DNA of 64,000 nt from Coenobita brevimanus (GCA_032717465.1 CM064653.1:36093603-36157602); one strand, 5' to 3'; shown: positions 1 to 11,810, numbered from the stretch's first letter. The notes: generated by a model from the letters alone, not told the origin. Numbers and translations are program-made.

Positions 1-2830
1 GAAGAAGGGAAGGGGAGGGAATTGGAGTGGGAGGAAGAATAGAGGAAGGAGGGGAGGGATGGGGAGTAAGAATTGGAATCGGTGGGATGTAGAGGAGTGG
101 GAGGGAAGAGGAGTGGGGGAATATGGAGGTGGGAAGTAAGGGAGGGAGAGGGAATGACAGGTAGGGAGAGGGAGGGGTGGGTGGGAAATATAGGTAGGAA
201 AGAATGAGAGAAAGATGGAGAGAGAAAGATTGTGAGAGAGAGGGAGTTGGAGAGGAAGAGAGAGTGATAGGGGGGGAGTATTTGGAGAGGGAGAGAGGGA
301 GGTAGAGAGTGGAGGGAGAGTGGGTGAAGGTGGAGAGAGGGAATGGGAAGATGTGTAGAGGAACAGAGGGAGGAGAGAAAAGAAAAACAAAAGTAGAGAA
401 AAAGTGGGAAGGGGAGTTTTGGAGGTAAGGGGAGAATGAGAGAGAGAGAGAGAGAGAGGAGGGGAGATAACATGAAGAGGGAAATTGTGGATAGAGAACG
501 ATAGGCAAGAGGAAGAGGAAGGAAAAAGAAGAGGAAGATGACAAGAAGAGAATTAAGAGGTAAGAAGAAGAGGATGCGGAAACTAAGAAGTCACTGGAGT
601 CAAGGGTGGAATATAAACCAAGAGGAAGAGAAGAAGAAGGAGGAAGAAGAAGAAAATGGGAGAAAAGAGAAGAAGAAGGAAGAAGAAAATGAAAAAAGAA
701 GAAACTGAAGAATAGAAATAGGAAAGTAGAAATATGTACAAACGAGGAAGACAGTGAGAAGAGGGAAGAGGAGAAGAAGGAAACTGTGAAGAGAAATAGG
801 AAGGAAGAGGAAGATAAGCAGGAGGAAGAGATTGAAAGAGGATAGGAATGTAAGAAGAAGGAGAGAGGAAAAGAAGAAGAATATAAGACCAAGAGGAACA
901 GAAAAAAAGAGGAAAATAAAAACAGTATATGGGAGGGAAAGAAGAGGAAATGGGAAAAGGATATAAGAAGAAGGAAAAAGATAATCAGAGGAAGATGTTA
1001 CAAAGAGGAGGACGAATGAAGAGGACAGAGAAAGAAGACGAAGGAAGAAGGTGAAGAGGAAAATAAGAGGAGGAAGAGAAATGATGTGAACGAAAAGGAG
1101 TAGGAAAAATACCAGAAGAAGATTAGGAGAAAATAAGTCAGAGAGAAAGACAAAAAGAGGAGAGGAGGAAACAGAAGAAATAAGGAAGGAAGAGGAAAAG
1201 GGAGATCAGAGGAAGAGCGAGGAAAAAATACAAGGAAAAAAGAAAGAAAGGAAGAAAACGGAAAAAGGGAAAGATTAGAGAAAGACTAAGAGGAAAGCCA
1301 AAGAGGACGATAAGAAGTGGAGAGTCGGAGGTTAAGAGAATAAGACAGAGGAAAAAAAGGAGGAGGAGGAAGAGGAAAAGCAACAGAATATACAGGCTAC
1401 AAAAGAGGAAGATAAGAGGAAGGAGGGAGGGAAGACGAAGTAAGAGGAAGAGGATATTGAGGAAGTGAGGCCAGCTGGTGGGAAGTTAGGATCGTGAGTT
1501 TGGGGAAGGAGTGAGCAGTGGGGGAGACAGGGGAAAAAGTGAGGAAGTTAGTGTTTGGGGAGTGGGGGAGGAGGGAGGGGGAGGAGGAACGGGATGGAAT
1601 GGAGTAGTGGGAGGGAAGGAGGGGGAATGGGGGAGGAGGGGGCGAGAGTGGGGAGGAATGGGAGTGGGGAAGGGGAGTATGGAGAACTGGGAGTGGGGTG
1701 AGGGAGGAAGGGAATGGGAGTGGAGGAGGGCGAGTGGAAGTGTGGTAGGAGGGGAGTGGAGGAGGAGGGGAAATGGTGTGGAGAAGGAGGGGAGATGGAG
1801 TGAAAGAGGAGGGGAGATAGGAATGAAAGGGAGAGGAGATGGAATGGAGAAGGGAGTGGGAAGGGGGAGTGGCAGTTTGAGTGGGCCCAGGGGTGGAGTA
1901 GGTGTATGAGGAGAGGAGAGTGGTAGTGGGGAAAGAGCGAAGTGGGAGTTGGGGAGGGGGAAGGGAGTGGGAATGGGGGAGGGGGAGGGGAGAAGGCGAG
2001 TGGGAGTGGGTGTGGGGAGTGGAATAGATGTGGGGAGGAGTGGAGTGGGAGTGGGGGGAGGGGAGTGGAGTGGAATTTTGGAGGAAGGGAGTGGGTGTGG
2101 GGAAGGAAGGGAGTGGGTATGGGGAAGGAAGGGAATGAGAGTGGGAAAGGAAGAGTGGGTGTGGGGGAGGAAGGGAGAGGGAGTGGAGAAAGAAGGGAGT
2201 GGGTGTGGGGGAGGACGGGAGAGAGAGTGGGGGAAGCGGGAGTGGGAGTTGGAGAGGGAGGGAGTGGAAGTAGGGAGGAGGGGAGTGGGAGTGGGGAAGA
2301 GGGGAGTAGGAGTGAGAAGGAAGGAGTGGAAGTGGTGGAGGGGAGAGTGGGAGAGAAGAGAAGGAGACTAGGGAGAGGGAACTAAGATAGAAGGAGGAGT
2401 AGGAGGAGGAGGGGAACAGGGAAGAGTTGAGAGGAAGTCGGAATTGCAAGTTAAATTTGGAGGACAGTGAGTTAGGAGAGAGGGAGGAGATACGAGGGAT
2501 GGAGAGAGGGAGGGAAGGCGGCCAGGAAGAGAGAGAGAGAGAGAGAGGGAGGAATGTGAGTGAATGAGGGAGGGAGGGAAGTAAGGGGGAATGAGGGAGG
2601 AAAGGAAGAGATATAGGTGAGTGAGGGAGGGAAGGAGAAAGGATATATAGGGGAGGAACTGGGTTAGGGAGAGAAGACACAGAAAGCAAGGAAGAAAAGA
2701 GGGAAGGTAGGAAGAAATAGGAGAAAGGGGAGGGAAGGAGGGAACTTGAGAAGGGGGGATAACGGTAGGGGTGAAGGAGAGAGAGGAAAAGTATGATAGA
2801 GAGAGGGGAAACAGGGCGGAATCCATCACT
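1..2830. repeat. Polypurine (G/A) block
   Basis: The plus strand is almost entirely G and A for about 2.8 kb, made of diverged GGA, GAA, GAGA and GGGAGTG motifs, with one clean (GA)n run at about 437-459. Between 1.9 and 2.35 kb a GTGGGAGTGGGGGA-type motif recurs, a degenerate minisatellite. Open frames of up to 430 codons on either strand are artefacts: in purine-only sequence TGA needs a T, and the complement cannot easily form stops. No gene signal is visible. Confidence 0.9.
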
Positions 2831-2960
2831 AAAAAAAAAAAAAGAAAAGGAGCGGAATTATAGCAGAATTATCACTTCATCAATTTATACAGTCAAATCA
2901 GAATGCACTTTCATTACACCTGCGACTCCCTTAGCGCGTACCGGGTGCTGTGTTTTGAGC

Positions 2961-2961
<1 letters not shown>

Positions 2962-3024
<63 letters not shown>
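2962..3024. repeat. (TG)n microsatellite
   Basis: This is an uninterrupted TG dinucleotide run. It lies in otherwise mixed sequence (2.83-3.15 kb) in which I see no gene or repeat family. Confidence 0.98.
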
Positions 3025-3026
<2 letters not shown>

Positions 3027-3144
3027 CAAAGTAACTCAAAAATTGTTTATGATACAATAATACAGGGAAGCACTGTTTGCAATAAACTATTTAATGCTAA
3101 TGATTTGGGAAGAAACTGCCTTTTTATCGTGACTAAATCTGCTT

Positions 3145-3395
3145 AAAATAGAGGTGGAGTAACGCCCCCTTCACCCACCCAGTTCCCTGCCTGGGCAGGA
3201 GGAAAGGAGGAAGTATGAGGGCAGAAGGAGGGAGGGAAGAAGTATGAGAGAGAAGGGATGGTATATAGAAGATGTGGTGGAAGGAGGAAGGAAGGAAGGG
3301 AGGGCGGCAGTATATAATAAGCAGAAAGTTACACAAACTTTCAAAGATACACAAACCACATAAACCCTCTGGCCCTGTTGGAATGGAATATGTTC
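3145..3395. other. Mixed sequence with GGAA-rich patch, no gene seen
   Basis: A GGAGGAAGG-type purine patch at about 3195-3305 is followed by short unique-looking sequence. Nothing codes convincingly. Confidence 0.6.
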
Positions 3396-3423
3396 TAGTA
3401 ATAATAATAATAATAATGATACC

Positions 3424-3456
<33 letters not shown>

Positions 3457-3493
3457 TATGATTATAATGACAATGCTCATGATGATGATGATT
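3396..3493. repeat. (AAT)n and (GAT)n compound microsatellite
   Basis: AAT triplets run on the plus strand, interrupted by GATACCGGT, and then change to GAT triplets. The run abuts the SINE fragment that follows. Confidence 0.95.
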
Positions 3494-3499
3494 AATATT

Positions 3500-3572
3500 A
3501 TTCACCCAGTCTCAACTTACCCCATATTAGCAGGAGCGTAGGGGTCCGGGGCTAGGCTACTCAGTCCCGACA
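3500..3572 (-). mobile_element. SINE family D, partial copy
   Basis: This short segment contains CCGGGGCTAGGC preceded by AGGAGCGTAGG. It matches the 3' part of the tRNA-headed repeat seen in full at 14.2 kb (plus) and 45.8 kb (minus). Only the 3' third is recognisable, and an (ATT)n tract begins where the match stops. It could have been broken by growth of the microsatellite. Orientation is inferred from the other two copies. Confidence 0.6.
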
Positions 3573-3604
3573 TTATTATTACCGGTATCGTTATTATTAT
3601 TATA

Positions 3605-3641
<37 letters not shown>
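3569..3641. repeat. (ATT)n microsatellite
   Basis: ATT triplets with a few interruptions follow directly after the SINE fragment. Confidence 0.97.
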
Positions 3642-3879
3642 GAGTTATACACCATGTTATAATTTCGTATATAATCCTTTCATTTCAACTTGGCACAACT
3701 GAGTCACACCCACAACTGAAATGCATCACCAAATCTGAGTGCGCCAAAGTGCAAATACGCCCATTATTGTTGCCAGTCATTACCTTTATTTATCAGGTGT
3801 AAATATTAGACGTGATCAGCCTGCATCCCACATTACGGAGTGCTGCCAGTAACGACACTCAGAGGTCAGGCGTCTTCCA
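3642..3879. other. Unassigned low-copy-looking sequence
   Basis: Base composition is balanced. I recognise no coding potential or repeat family here. Confidence 0.5.
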
Positions 3880-3959
3880 TCATCGTCACCATCATCATCA
3901 TTATCATCATCTTGTTCTGTCATCATCATCATCATCATCATCATCATCGTCGTCATCAT
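3880..3959. repeat. (ATC)n microsatellite
   Basis: CAT/ATC triplets carry a few TTG and CGT interruptions. The minus-strand reading as a poly-aspartate frame is an artefact. Confidence 0.96.
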
Positions 3960-4111
3960 ATGTTTTATAAAATATTAAAAAAACAGAAATAGTGAAGAGC
4001 CGTGCCTCTTCTGCCTTCGCCTTTTCAGAACGATGACATTTTCTTGCAACATAGACAACTTTATTGATCTTAGGACGTCTGGTAGTAAAGGAGAGGGGGG
4101 TGAGGTAGATA

Positions 4112-4221
4112 AAGCCTCCATTAATCCCATCATTACGAGAGGCCATTCCAGAGATGAGGGAAATCGTCTGGAGGTAAAAAGGATGACGCTGACCAAGACT
4201 TCCTGGGAGCGAAGGGGTTAA
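4112..4221. mobile_element. MITE-like family A, one arm
   Basis: The segment begins TTAATCCCATCATTACGAGA, contains the diagnostic core AAATCGTCTGGAGG and ends GAAGGGGTTAA. Family A is defined by terminal motifs of the type TTAACCCCTTCA and TGAAGGGGTTAA, and by a core AATAAAATCGTCTGGAGG present in inverted orientation in the two arms. Here only one arm is clear. It is the first member of a small cluster with the next two. Confidence 0.7.
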
Positions 4222-4471
4222 CACACTCAGGCCCATTTTACTGCCCCACAGCTGAATAAAATCGTCTTGTGTTGGAGTTAAAAAAATAGAGAACGTAATC
4301 CTCTGGTATTTTTATTATTGCTAGTCCATTTTCTTCAGCCTAGATCATCGTAGTGAAGGGGTTAATGAAGTATCTAACCCCTCCAGTTAGCAAAGTCTCC
4401 CCTAAGCTGGATAAAATCGTCTGATGGTAGTAGGAATATGTATAAATCGACATCGTAGTGAAGGCGTTAAA
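4218..4471. mobile_element. MITE-like family A, two joined arms
   Basis: The first part runs from TTAACACACTCAGG through CAGCTGAATAAAATCGTCTT to GTAGTGAAGGGGTTAA at about 4365. The second starts in that same TTAA, contains CTGGATAAAATCGTCTGATG and ends CGTAGTGAAGGCGTTAA. Together with the preceding arm this makes three cores within 350 bp. Between the cores a reversed arm (CCATTTTCTTCAGCCTAG) is visible, consistent with a fold-back layout. Confidence 0.75.
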
Positions 4472-4484
4472 TTGGACTGCAGTT

Positions 4485-4692
4485 CTTTCACCTTAACTTG
4501 GCCCAAATTTTCGTCCTTTTGCAACTAAATTCACGTTGTTCAGTGGGAGAAAAAGATAATGCTGCGGCCCTACATCCTTCTCATAGCATTTCATCGTGAC
4601 TAGCATCATATTCCGGTGCTTCTCTTGCTTCTACTCAGCATGCAAGATGGATAGATGGCAATTTTAGGCCAAGATAAAATGAAAGGAGTAAA
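4485..4692 (+). mobile_element. MITE-like family B, copy 1
   Basis: This is a roughly 205-bp segment with imperfect terminal inverted repeats. It starts TTCTTTCACCTTAACTTGGC, and the reverse complement of its end reads CTCCTTTCATTTTATCTTGG. Both continue CC[T/C]AAA[A/T]TT. An inverted copy at 34.2-34.4 kb matches it nearly end to end, including TTTTGCAACT, TTTCACGTTG in the copy, and GACTAGCATCAT. There is no coding capacity. It was probably moved by a DNA transposase encoded elsewhere; that step is inference. Confidence 0.8.
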
Positions 4693-4759
4693 GACATTTG
4701 TTACTTTATATAGGTTATAAAATTCACGGACGTCTGGGAGGAAGAATCTGTCTGACCTG

Positions 4760-4853
4760 AATCCATGGTGAGAGAGAGAGGGGGGGGGGAGGAAGAAAGA
4801 TGTGGCTCACGCTATAAACTTGAGAGAGAGAGATAATTGTAACTAACGTTATA

Positions 4854-4893
<40 letters not shown>

Positions 4894-4923
4894 GGGTGGA
4901 GGAAGAGATGTGACTGACTTTAT

Positions 4924-4983
<60 letters not shown>

Positions 4984-4995
4984 GAGAGAGAGACT
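4760..4995. repeat. Tandemly repeated GA-tract unit with (TG)n
   Basis: A unit reading roughly GGAGGAAGA, ATGTG, ACT, then TTATAAA followed by a GA or TG run occurs three times. The three follow-on runs are (GA)4-5, (GA)14 at about 4858-4886 and (TG)n at 4927-4978. The same flank followed by different dinucleotides suggests tandem duplication and then independent microsatellite growth. Confidence 0.75.
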
Positions 4996-5035
4996 AACTT
5001 TTTGATTCTTCTCAAGTTGCCGAGAGTTAATGATC

Positions 5036-5212
5036 AAGAGACAGACAGGCAGACAGACAGACAGAAAGAAAGAAAGAAAGAGACAATGAAAGACGGTTTA
5101 AGGAAGAGATGGTGCAAAGTGAAAGAAAGAGATAGGGGGAGAAAAATGGCGAGAGACACTGAGGCAGAGAATGATAGAGATAAAGATAATTAAGATAGGG
5201 CTGAGACGCAAA

Positions 5213-5246
<34 letters not shown>
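5036..5246. repeat. (GACA)n, purine stretch and (CA)n
   Basis: GACA and GAAA tetranucleotides occupy about 5040-5085. Purine-rich sequence follows, then a clean (CA)n at about 5214-5246. Confidence 0.92.
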
Positions 5247-5250
<4 letters not shown>

Positions 5251-5990
5251 GGAGAGGAGGGGAGAAGGGCAGCATTTTTACACAGATCACCCAGACCTAG
5301 AGCCTTAGGTGATCAAGTTCTTAGTCCGATCCTCACCTTTACTTGAGTTGAGCCCCACCTGAGAGCGGTCATGTAAAGCTATTCAGTAGTATGTCCCTTC
5401 ATGAGTTTCCACATGTTTATATCATGTTCAGGTTCCCAGGATGACAAATATTCTCTCACTCACAAGCGCGGACACTGTTACACGATTTCCACGTGCACTT
5501 CTCACCCTCCTCTCCCAAAGCTTTCCACATTTACATCAGTGAGTAAAGCAGTGGGTGGGGGCGGGTCAATCCCCCGTGTCCAGAAGTTGATGTTCTACTG
5601 TTTCAGTGTGAACATAGAGTTGTCCATTAATGTCATGTGTTAGCCAGTCACATACGTACATACATATATACATTCATACGCATACATATATACATACATA
5701 CACACACAGATCATACAACGGCAGCGAAGTAGATGAACATTAATGCTGATAAAATAAATTTCTCCATAATCATAAATATATAAAAGGGCCAATATAGGCT
5801 GTCTCCCCTGCCCTCAAGGTCCTCTGGCTAATAAGTCGTACAGGCAAACAGTGAGAAGGCATGTCTTGCAGAAACGAACCTCACAAGAAAATAGACGATG
5901 AGAAACAAAGAAGAAAAGAGGCGGAAGCGTACAAGAAAAGAAAAAACTGGCGAATTATAATGATGAGAAAAAAAATGTAAGCCCGTCTCG
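5247..5990. other. Unassigned sequence with (ACAT)n
   Basis: Balanced, low-copy-looking sequence surrounds an ACAT/ATAC tetranucleotide stretch at about 5645-5710. An 80-codon open frame at 5401-5643 has no recognisable domain, no splice context I trust, and is not called. Confidence 0.5.
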
Positions 5991-5999
5991 TGCATTGTC

Positions 6000-6180
6000 A
6001 GCCACCCATCCACCCACAAGTCCACCTACCTACCTGTCCCACTCCACCTACCCCATCCACCCTATCAACCCTACCCATCCCTCCGGGCCAGTCCACTCCA
6101 TTTACCTTGCCCATCCATCCCATTCCACCCATGCGACCCATCCCACCTATCAACCCAGCCCCTACCCCACTCATCAGCCC
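6000..6180. repeat. Degenerate (CCAYCC)n minisatellite
   Basis: CCACCC, CCATCC and CCTACC hexamer-like units run in a C-rich plus strand. A Thr/Pro/His-rich open frame across it is produced by the repeat. Confidence 0.85.
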
Positions 6181-6211
6181 ACTAAGATTCGTCAGCAGGA
6201 TGACTTGAAAG

Positions 6212-7140
<929 letters not shown>

Positions 7141-7289
7141 CAGGTAAGGATGAGAGCTAGAGAGAGACAGAGAGAATGTTAGGATGTTTTTATGCAAATT
7201 AAAAAAGAAAGAATAGATATGAGCTTGGACATCTTCTTCAAAAAATAGTTGGATACAATAGCCAGACAAAAAAACAATATCCTTTCATT

Positions 7290-8300
7290 TCAGGTGCCAG
7301 GAGTCATTGCACATAAAAGATTTGGGGTCATAAGCAGCATGAGCGACAAAGCCAGTAACTTAGTAAGGTTAACGACAACACGGGGTCGGTTCAGCAAACC
7401 TAATGTCTGCGAAGCTGAATTTGCAAGAGAGGTGATAGGACATTTGCAATAAATATCACAAGAAAAGAAGACACGCCAGAGAAATTGAGAGTGTCAGAAT
7501 GATTGAGTTGTGTGTTGTTTGCAGGTAATCGAATATTCAGGTGGAAGATTGTAGCAAAGTGAGCGATGGGGGAAGTGATTTTTCAATGCCTAAAAAGTTT
7601 CTTGCCACAGTAAAACAATAACAAATCATAAGTCAAATGCGCCCGAACTTCAGCTCGTGATTGTTACAGTGATTGTGGTGACGGAAGTTACACGAAGTGG
7701 GTGGAAGAGTGAAGGATGGAGTCATCAGCGGATGATGCACAGAGCCAGGCGTATAGCTTGGAAGGTTACTAATGAACAGGAGCAAAAGCGATGAAGAAGA
7801 TGGTAAACAAATGAAGGGTAGCCATCGGCTGATGAGTAGAGAGGGTTAAATGTACATCTTAAAAGGTTCTTGATTAATAAATGATAACCGACTGAAGGAG
7901 AGAAACTTAAGGATCACCACTGCGTATTAATTTAGAAGATAAGCGACCCTCTACACTCACAGTTGCAGAACGACCTGAGAGAAGATCTGAGATGAAGGTA
8001 GAAAGAGGGGTAATTACCGTAGGATGGCAGTTTCGGAAATTAGAGATTAATTCCAGCCTCTTTAGGGCATTTGGAATGTTTAGCACAACAGCAAAGGTTT
8101 TATCGAAATCCCGAAATAAGGATGACGAGGAATCTGAAAGGAAGAGTAGTCACCACTGGAGAATTTTTAACACAATCCATACTGGCAGTCAGGAAGAAGG
8201 AACTAAGGTACTTCAGAATCTCCTGTTGAAGATAAACTTTTATTATTATGTAGAAGATGAAATCTGCTGGGCGATAGTTAGAGAGATGGAAACGACTGCC
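7290..8300 (-). mobile_element. Decayed Jockey-type non-LTR reverse transcriptase
   Basis: Read on the minus strand from 8300 down, several frames together recreate the reverse transcriptase order of Jockey-type LINEs. SNYRPADF (8257-8283) is followed by QEILKYLSS. FAVVLNI then stands where the FDRVWH palm block would follow. SGRSATVSVEGRLSSK and RSGDP (about 7912-7985) match the block before the GVPQGSVLSP motif. HLLIKNLL stands where FLLFINDLL is expected, and SADDS (7718-7732) is the catalytic YADD-type box. LANSASQTLGLLNRPR downstream fits the thumb region. Stops and frameshifts break every motif junction, and Y has become S in the ADD box, so it is dead. It belongs to a different family from the LINE at 9.2 kb. 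Confidence 0.75.
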
Positions 8301-9165
8301 CATCAGTGGGCTGGTAACAGTAACACTTCAGCACAGGCAGAGTTAAAGCAAACTTAATAAAAGAAAAAAAAATGAAAGTTGGGAAAGATGAAAGTGTTGG
8401 TCTAGGCATCTAGGCAAGGTGTCAGGACGGAAACTCTGTTCTTCAGAACAACAGAAGGGACCCTATTACGGGAAAGAAAAGTTATCGATATTAATTGGCA
8501 AATATTATTATTCTCTTTTTTTTTTTTCTTTTTCTGTTTGAGCAACCTATGTGTATCAGCTCTAAGCTCGTATTTGTAAGGATTTTCATAAAACCGAGGT
8601 TTATGACGTCTTTTTAACGTGAGGCAAGGTCTGCATATAATGGAGAATACGACATACAATGGCCCTCTGAAAGAGATGGGTCAGGAACGAAACGATTTTA
8701 TAAAGATAAGTCATGCCTGAAATATTTCGCCTCCATTTTCTATAATGGTTGTAGGCTACAACCAGATTCTCTTGACATGCCAAGAGAATGAGAATACTGT
8801 TGACAAAATCAGCTAATATACGCAGGGGAGTGTGTGGTGACCAACGTTGTATTATTTATGTGACCCAGACAGGCAAACTGAATAGAAATGCCAAAATTCA
8901 GTAAAACACAGCCTGAAGGCACAGAGTGCACGAGGGACAGGATGAAGAAAAAAATGCTGCCGAACTGTTGTCATGATCAGCCAACAACAGCCAGTGAATC
9001 AGTGGTGCACCCGGAATGTGCGGGTGACCCGGGAAATTACGATATGGAGTGTGCTTGTATGCTTCCAAAGAAAAGCAAGGTTACTGTCGACGCTTTATAA
9101 GAGAAAGGAGAGGACAGTCACCTAAAACAACGCCAGTCAAGAATACGACGCTGAAGCAGGACATG
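8301..9165. other. Unassigned sequence, possibly upstream part of the decayed LINE
   Basis: If the 7.3-8.3 kb element extends upstream on its own strand, its endonuclease-RT linker would fall here. I cannot match any endonuclease motif. Short open frames at 8402-8659 (minus), 8601-8783 (minus) and 8888-9100 (plus) have no recognised domains. The CTTTTTTTTTTTCTTTTTC patch at about 8515 is a simple T/C run. Confidence 0.4.
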
Positions 9166-9173
9166 GTGGAAGC

Positions 9174-10346
9174 ATCATCATCATCATCATCCGGACCTCC
9201 TTTCCCACCCAAGGGTAGGGTGAGGAGTAACAATTTCCAGACAGCACAAACTTGCCCCATCCAAATAGGCCACACTTCCATTCACTCATCATTCAAGCCT
9301 CCGGAATCGTGGCTCCACCGGATACGCCAAGAACATTCACCACATTCTGCAGCTTCACACACGTATCCGATTGAGTCAGTCCGGATGCTGCCGTGCTCAC
9401 AAGGTGTGCCAAAATCCTTGATTGTGCACTTCTTCTCACAAAATACATCCAGCCAGCTCGATCTCTTGTCAGTTCCCTAGCCTCACCGGCTTCCAAACCT
9501 CTCTTCCTTACACACTCATCCACCATATCTCTCCACCCTCTTCTTGGCCTACCTCGCCTCCTCCCTCCTTCAAATTCGCTCAGGTATACCTTTTTCACCA
9601 CTATTGTTATCCATTCTTTCCACATGACCATACCATCTCAGGACACTCTCTTCGATTCTGGTGTCCACTGACTTCCTCACTCCACACCTTTCACGAATCA
9701 CATTATTTCGTATCCTATCCACCCTCTGTACTCCACATACATTCCTCAGCAGTCCCATCTCCACTGCTCTTACTCTTGACTTTTCATTTTCATGCCACAC
9801 CATAGTCTCACACCCATATGTTAGAGTTGGCACTAACACTCCATCATGTAAGCCTCGTGCAGCTGCAACACTCAAGCCTCTGTTTCTTATCAAGGCCTTC
9901 ATTGCACTAACCACTTTTCTTCCTTGTGTCACTCTACTTTCAACTTCTTTTGCACATTTCCCTCACTTTTCTATCACTGTACCCAAGTATTTGAACTCTC
10001 TCACCAATTCCAGTCTCTCTCCCTTCACTGTGACATCACATTGGGAGTCACCATCTCTCTCAATAACCATCACTTTACTCTTCTCTGCATTTACTCTCGG
10101 GCACGACGCTCACAGACATCAGCAAAACTCTACACTAGCCTACCAAGTTCTTGTCCGGTACTTGCAAGCAGTACTGCATCATCAGCATAGAACAAATTTG
10201 AGATATTCCCTCTATCACCATTCATGACCAGCGCCATCCCTCTCTCCGTTACTCGTGTTTTTACTTCTCTCATCACCCCATCCATATGTATATTGAACAA
10301 CCATGGGGACATCACACAACCTTGTCGCACGCCACACGGTGGAAGC
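9174..10346 (-). mobile_element. 5'-truncated non-LTR retrotransposon (LINE) with reverse transcriptase C-half
   Basis: This is the best-preserved element in the window. On the minus strand it opens inside the palm with GVRQGCVMSPWLFN and reaches the catalytic FYADDAVLLAS (YADD at 10178-10189). Then come EFKYLGTVIEK, LVPTLTYGCETMVW, the LRWYGHVERM block and a basic EGGRRRGRPRRGWRDM tail, ending about 9.3 kb. At least two frameshifts (near 10.1 kb and 9.6 kb) and one stop break the frame. The 3' untranslated region runs to a GAT-triplet tail at 9174-9192. Fingers and endonuclease are missing, as expected for target-primed reverse transcription that stopped early. The same family recurs at 15.8-16.4 kb and 58.2-58.9 kb. 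I do not assign a clade. Function when intact is reverse transcription of its own RNA; this copy is dead. Confidence 0.88.
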
Positions 10347-11030
10347 AACGTTTAATATTATTTGGGGGACCTGTCGTGACCACGAGGCACTATTTGAACC
10401 ATCTGTGACAACACTGTGGCCATTTGCACTGTTTGTAAGAAAGTTTATAAAGATACGACAGCTACTCAAGCCTTGATGAAAAGTGTGCTGTACCACAAAT
10501 AATCTAAGTTTAGTATATACCTTAACAGGTAGACATCAGTGCCGTACAGTATATCGCTGGCATAACAGTTACTTCTTATCCAATTTCATATTGCCCGTAA
10601 AGAACATGGGGGCACAGGGTATGGATATTTACTGTAGTCCAGATTTTTAAGGCGAAAGTGACCGATCGTTTTTTTGCATCACTAACCGCAACCCTCTGGA
10701 TATAAGGCCTTATGAGCCACAGCGGTTGGACAGCCTTCACTTAATAGACATCAAGGCGTCCATTTGGTGATATCATTACCAGCCACCGAAGCATTTTTTC
10801 AAGTGTTTTATCACGGTATACTTCTGCAAGTTTCCTACAAGCTTCATTTGTCTTGAGCAGTAGACCCTAAGCTTTAGATCAGCAAATTTTTCACATATAT
10901 TAGGGCCATATTAAAGAAAGTTACTTCAGAAAGACAAATATTCACCATTCAGAAATAATCGTATTCATAATCTGACGGCATAAAACGGTTCATGGAAGTT
11001 TTTTGAAACATGGTACTATCTGTCTATCTA
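10347..11030. other. Unassigned low-copy-looking sequence
   Basis: This AT-balanced sequence has no simple repeats, no convincing open frame and no repeat family I recognise. It lies immediately beyond the truncated 5' end of the LINE. Confidence 0.5.
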
Positions 11031-11035
11031 CAGTA

Positions 11036-11125
11036 TATAGGCTACGCTGCCTCCCCCAAGGAAAGGGGGGTAGCCGAGACAGGACGACACACTCCCAGTT
11101 CACTCATCCATACACACACACATTT
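11036..11125 (-). mobile_element. Probable LINE 3' end fragment
   Basis: Read on the plus strand, CCTCCCCCAAGGAAAGGGG, GACAGGACGACA and TTCACTCATCCATACA occur in order. They resemble the 3' untranslated parts of the LINE copies ending at 9.2 kb and 58.3 kb, which have CCCACCCAAGGGTAGGG, ACAGGACC and CACTCATC-type blocks. On its low-coordinate side there is CTGTCTATCTACAG, a GATA-type tail in the element's orientation. It is short and diverged. Confidence 0.45.
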
Positions 11126-11489
11126 ATTCATATCTTAGGCCCAAGGGTAGATTTTACAGATGATACTCTAAATGTCAAATAACCATGGGACTGATAAACA
11201 CTAGAACAGTTTGCTCACAGAGATTCTAATAAATTATGGTGTTAATTGGACTACTACTGCTATTTATTTTTATTTTATTTTATTTTTTTTTTGGCCTCGA
11301 GATTACAGATGTCTATCAGTGATAATAACTTGACATAAATAAAGAAGTCTGTGTATTTTGTGGTACATTTGCTGCACCATACATGCTTTACCACCTTACG
11401 CCTTAGTAACACAGAGGACAGAACGTGTAGCTTTTGAAGACGATAAGAACACAAGAGGAATTGGTAAGAGACAAGGGCGAAAGTAACGT

Positions 11490-11490
<1 letters not shown>
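11126..11490. other. Unassigned AT-rich sequence
   Basis: A T/A-rich patch (TATTTTTATTTTATTTTATT) lies at about 11265-11290. No gene is seen. Confidence 0.5.
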
Positions 11491-11547
<57 letters not shown>

Positions 11548-11548
11548 G
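11491..11548. repeat. (TG)n(GA)n compound microsatellite
   Basis: TG dinucleotides run directly into GA dinucleotides. The same TG-to-GA join is seen at 37.5 kb and, as GT to CT, at 52.8 kb. Confidence 0.97.
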
Positions 11549-11809
11549 AGGGGGAAGTGGAGGCTGTGAAAATATCGGCAATGTGTCAATAAGTTAGAGT
11601 GCGAGAGTTTAACCTTGCCCTCATAAATCAGTGCTGTTCTCCCACCCTATTTTATTAAAGTCTCTCCCATGTTTATCTTAAGTCTCCGTTTTCTGTATTC
11701 TCTAAATCACTTCATTTTTCTTCTTTCTAATTATGTTTTTTATGGTTCTTTTAATGATTTTGTTCGGCACTTCATTTTTTTCTTTCCCACAGCCCTTTAC
11801 GGAGTCTGG

Positions 11810-11810
<1 letters not shown>

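Noticed and set aside
1397..2689. 430-codon open frame on the minus strand
   Set aside because: Same cause: purine block, low-complexity Ser/Pro/His/Leu product, overlapping frames on both strands.
3907..4236. 109-codon minus-strand protein with poly-aspartate
   Set aside because: The acidic run is the (ATC)n microsatellite; the rest overlaps a family A copy.
7992..8357. 121-codon plus-strand open frame
   Set aside because: It lies on the opposite strand of a decayed reverse transcriptase whose motifs (SNYRPADF, QEILKYLSS) are read antisense to it.
9393..10227. Plus-strand open frames of 92-188 codons
   Set aside because: They are antisense shadows of the LINE at 9.17-10.35 kb.
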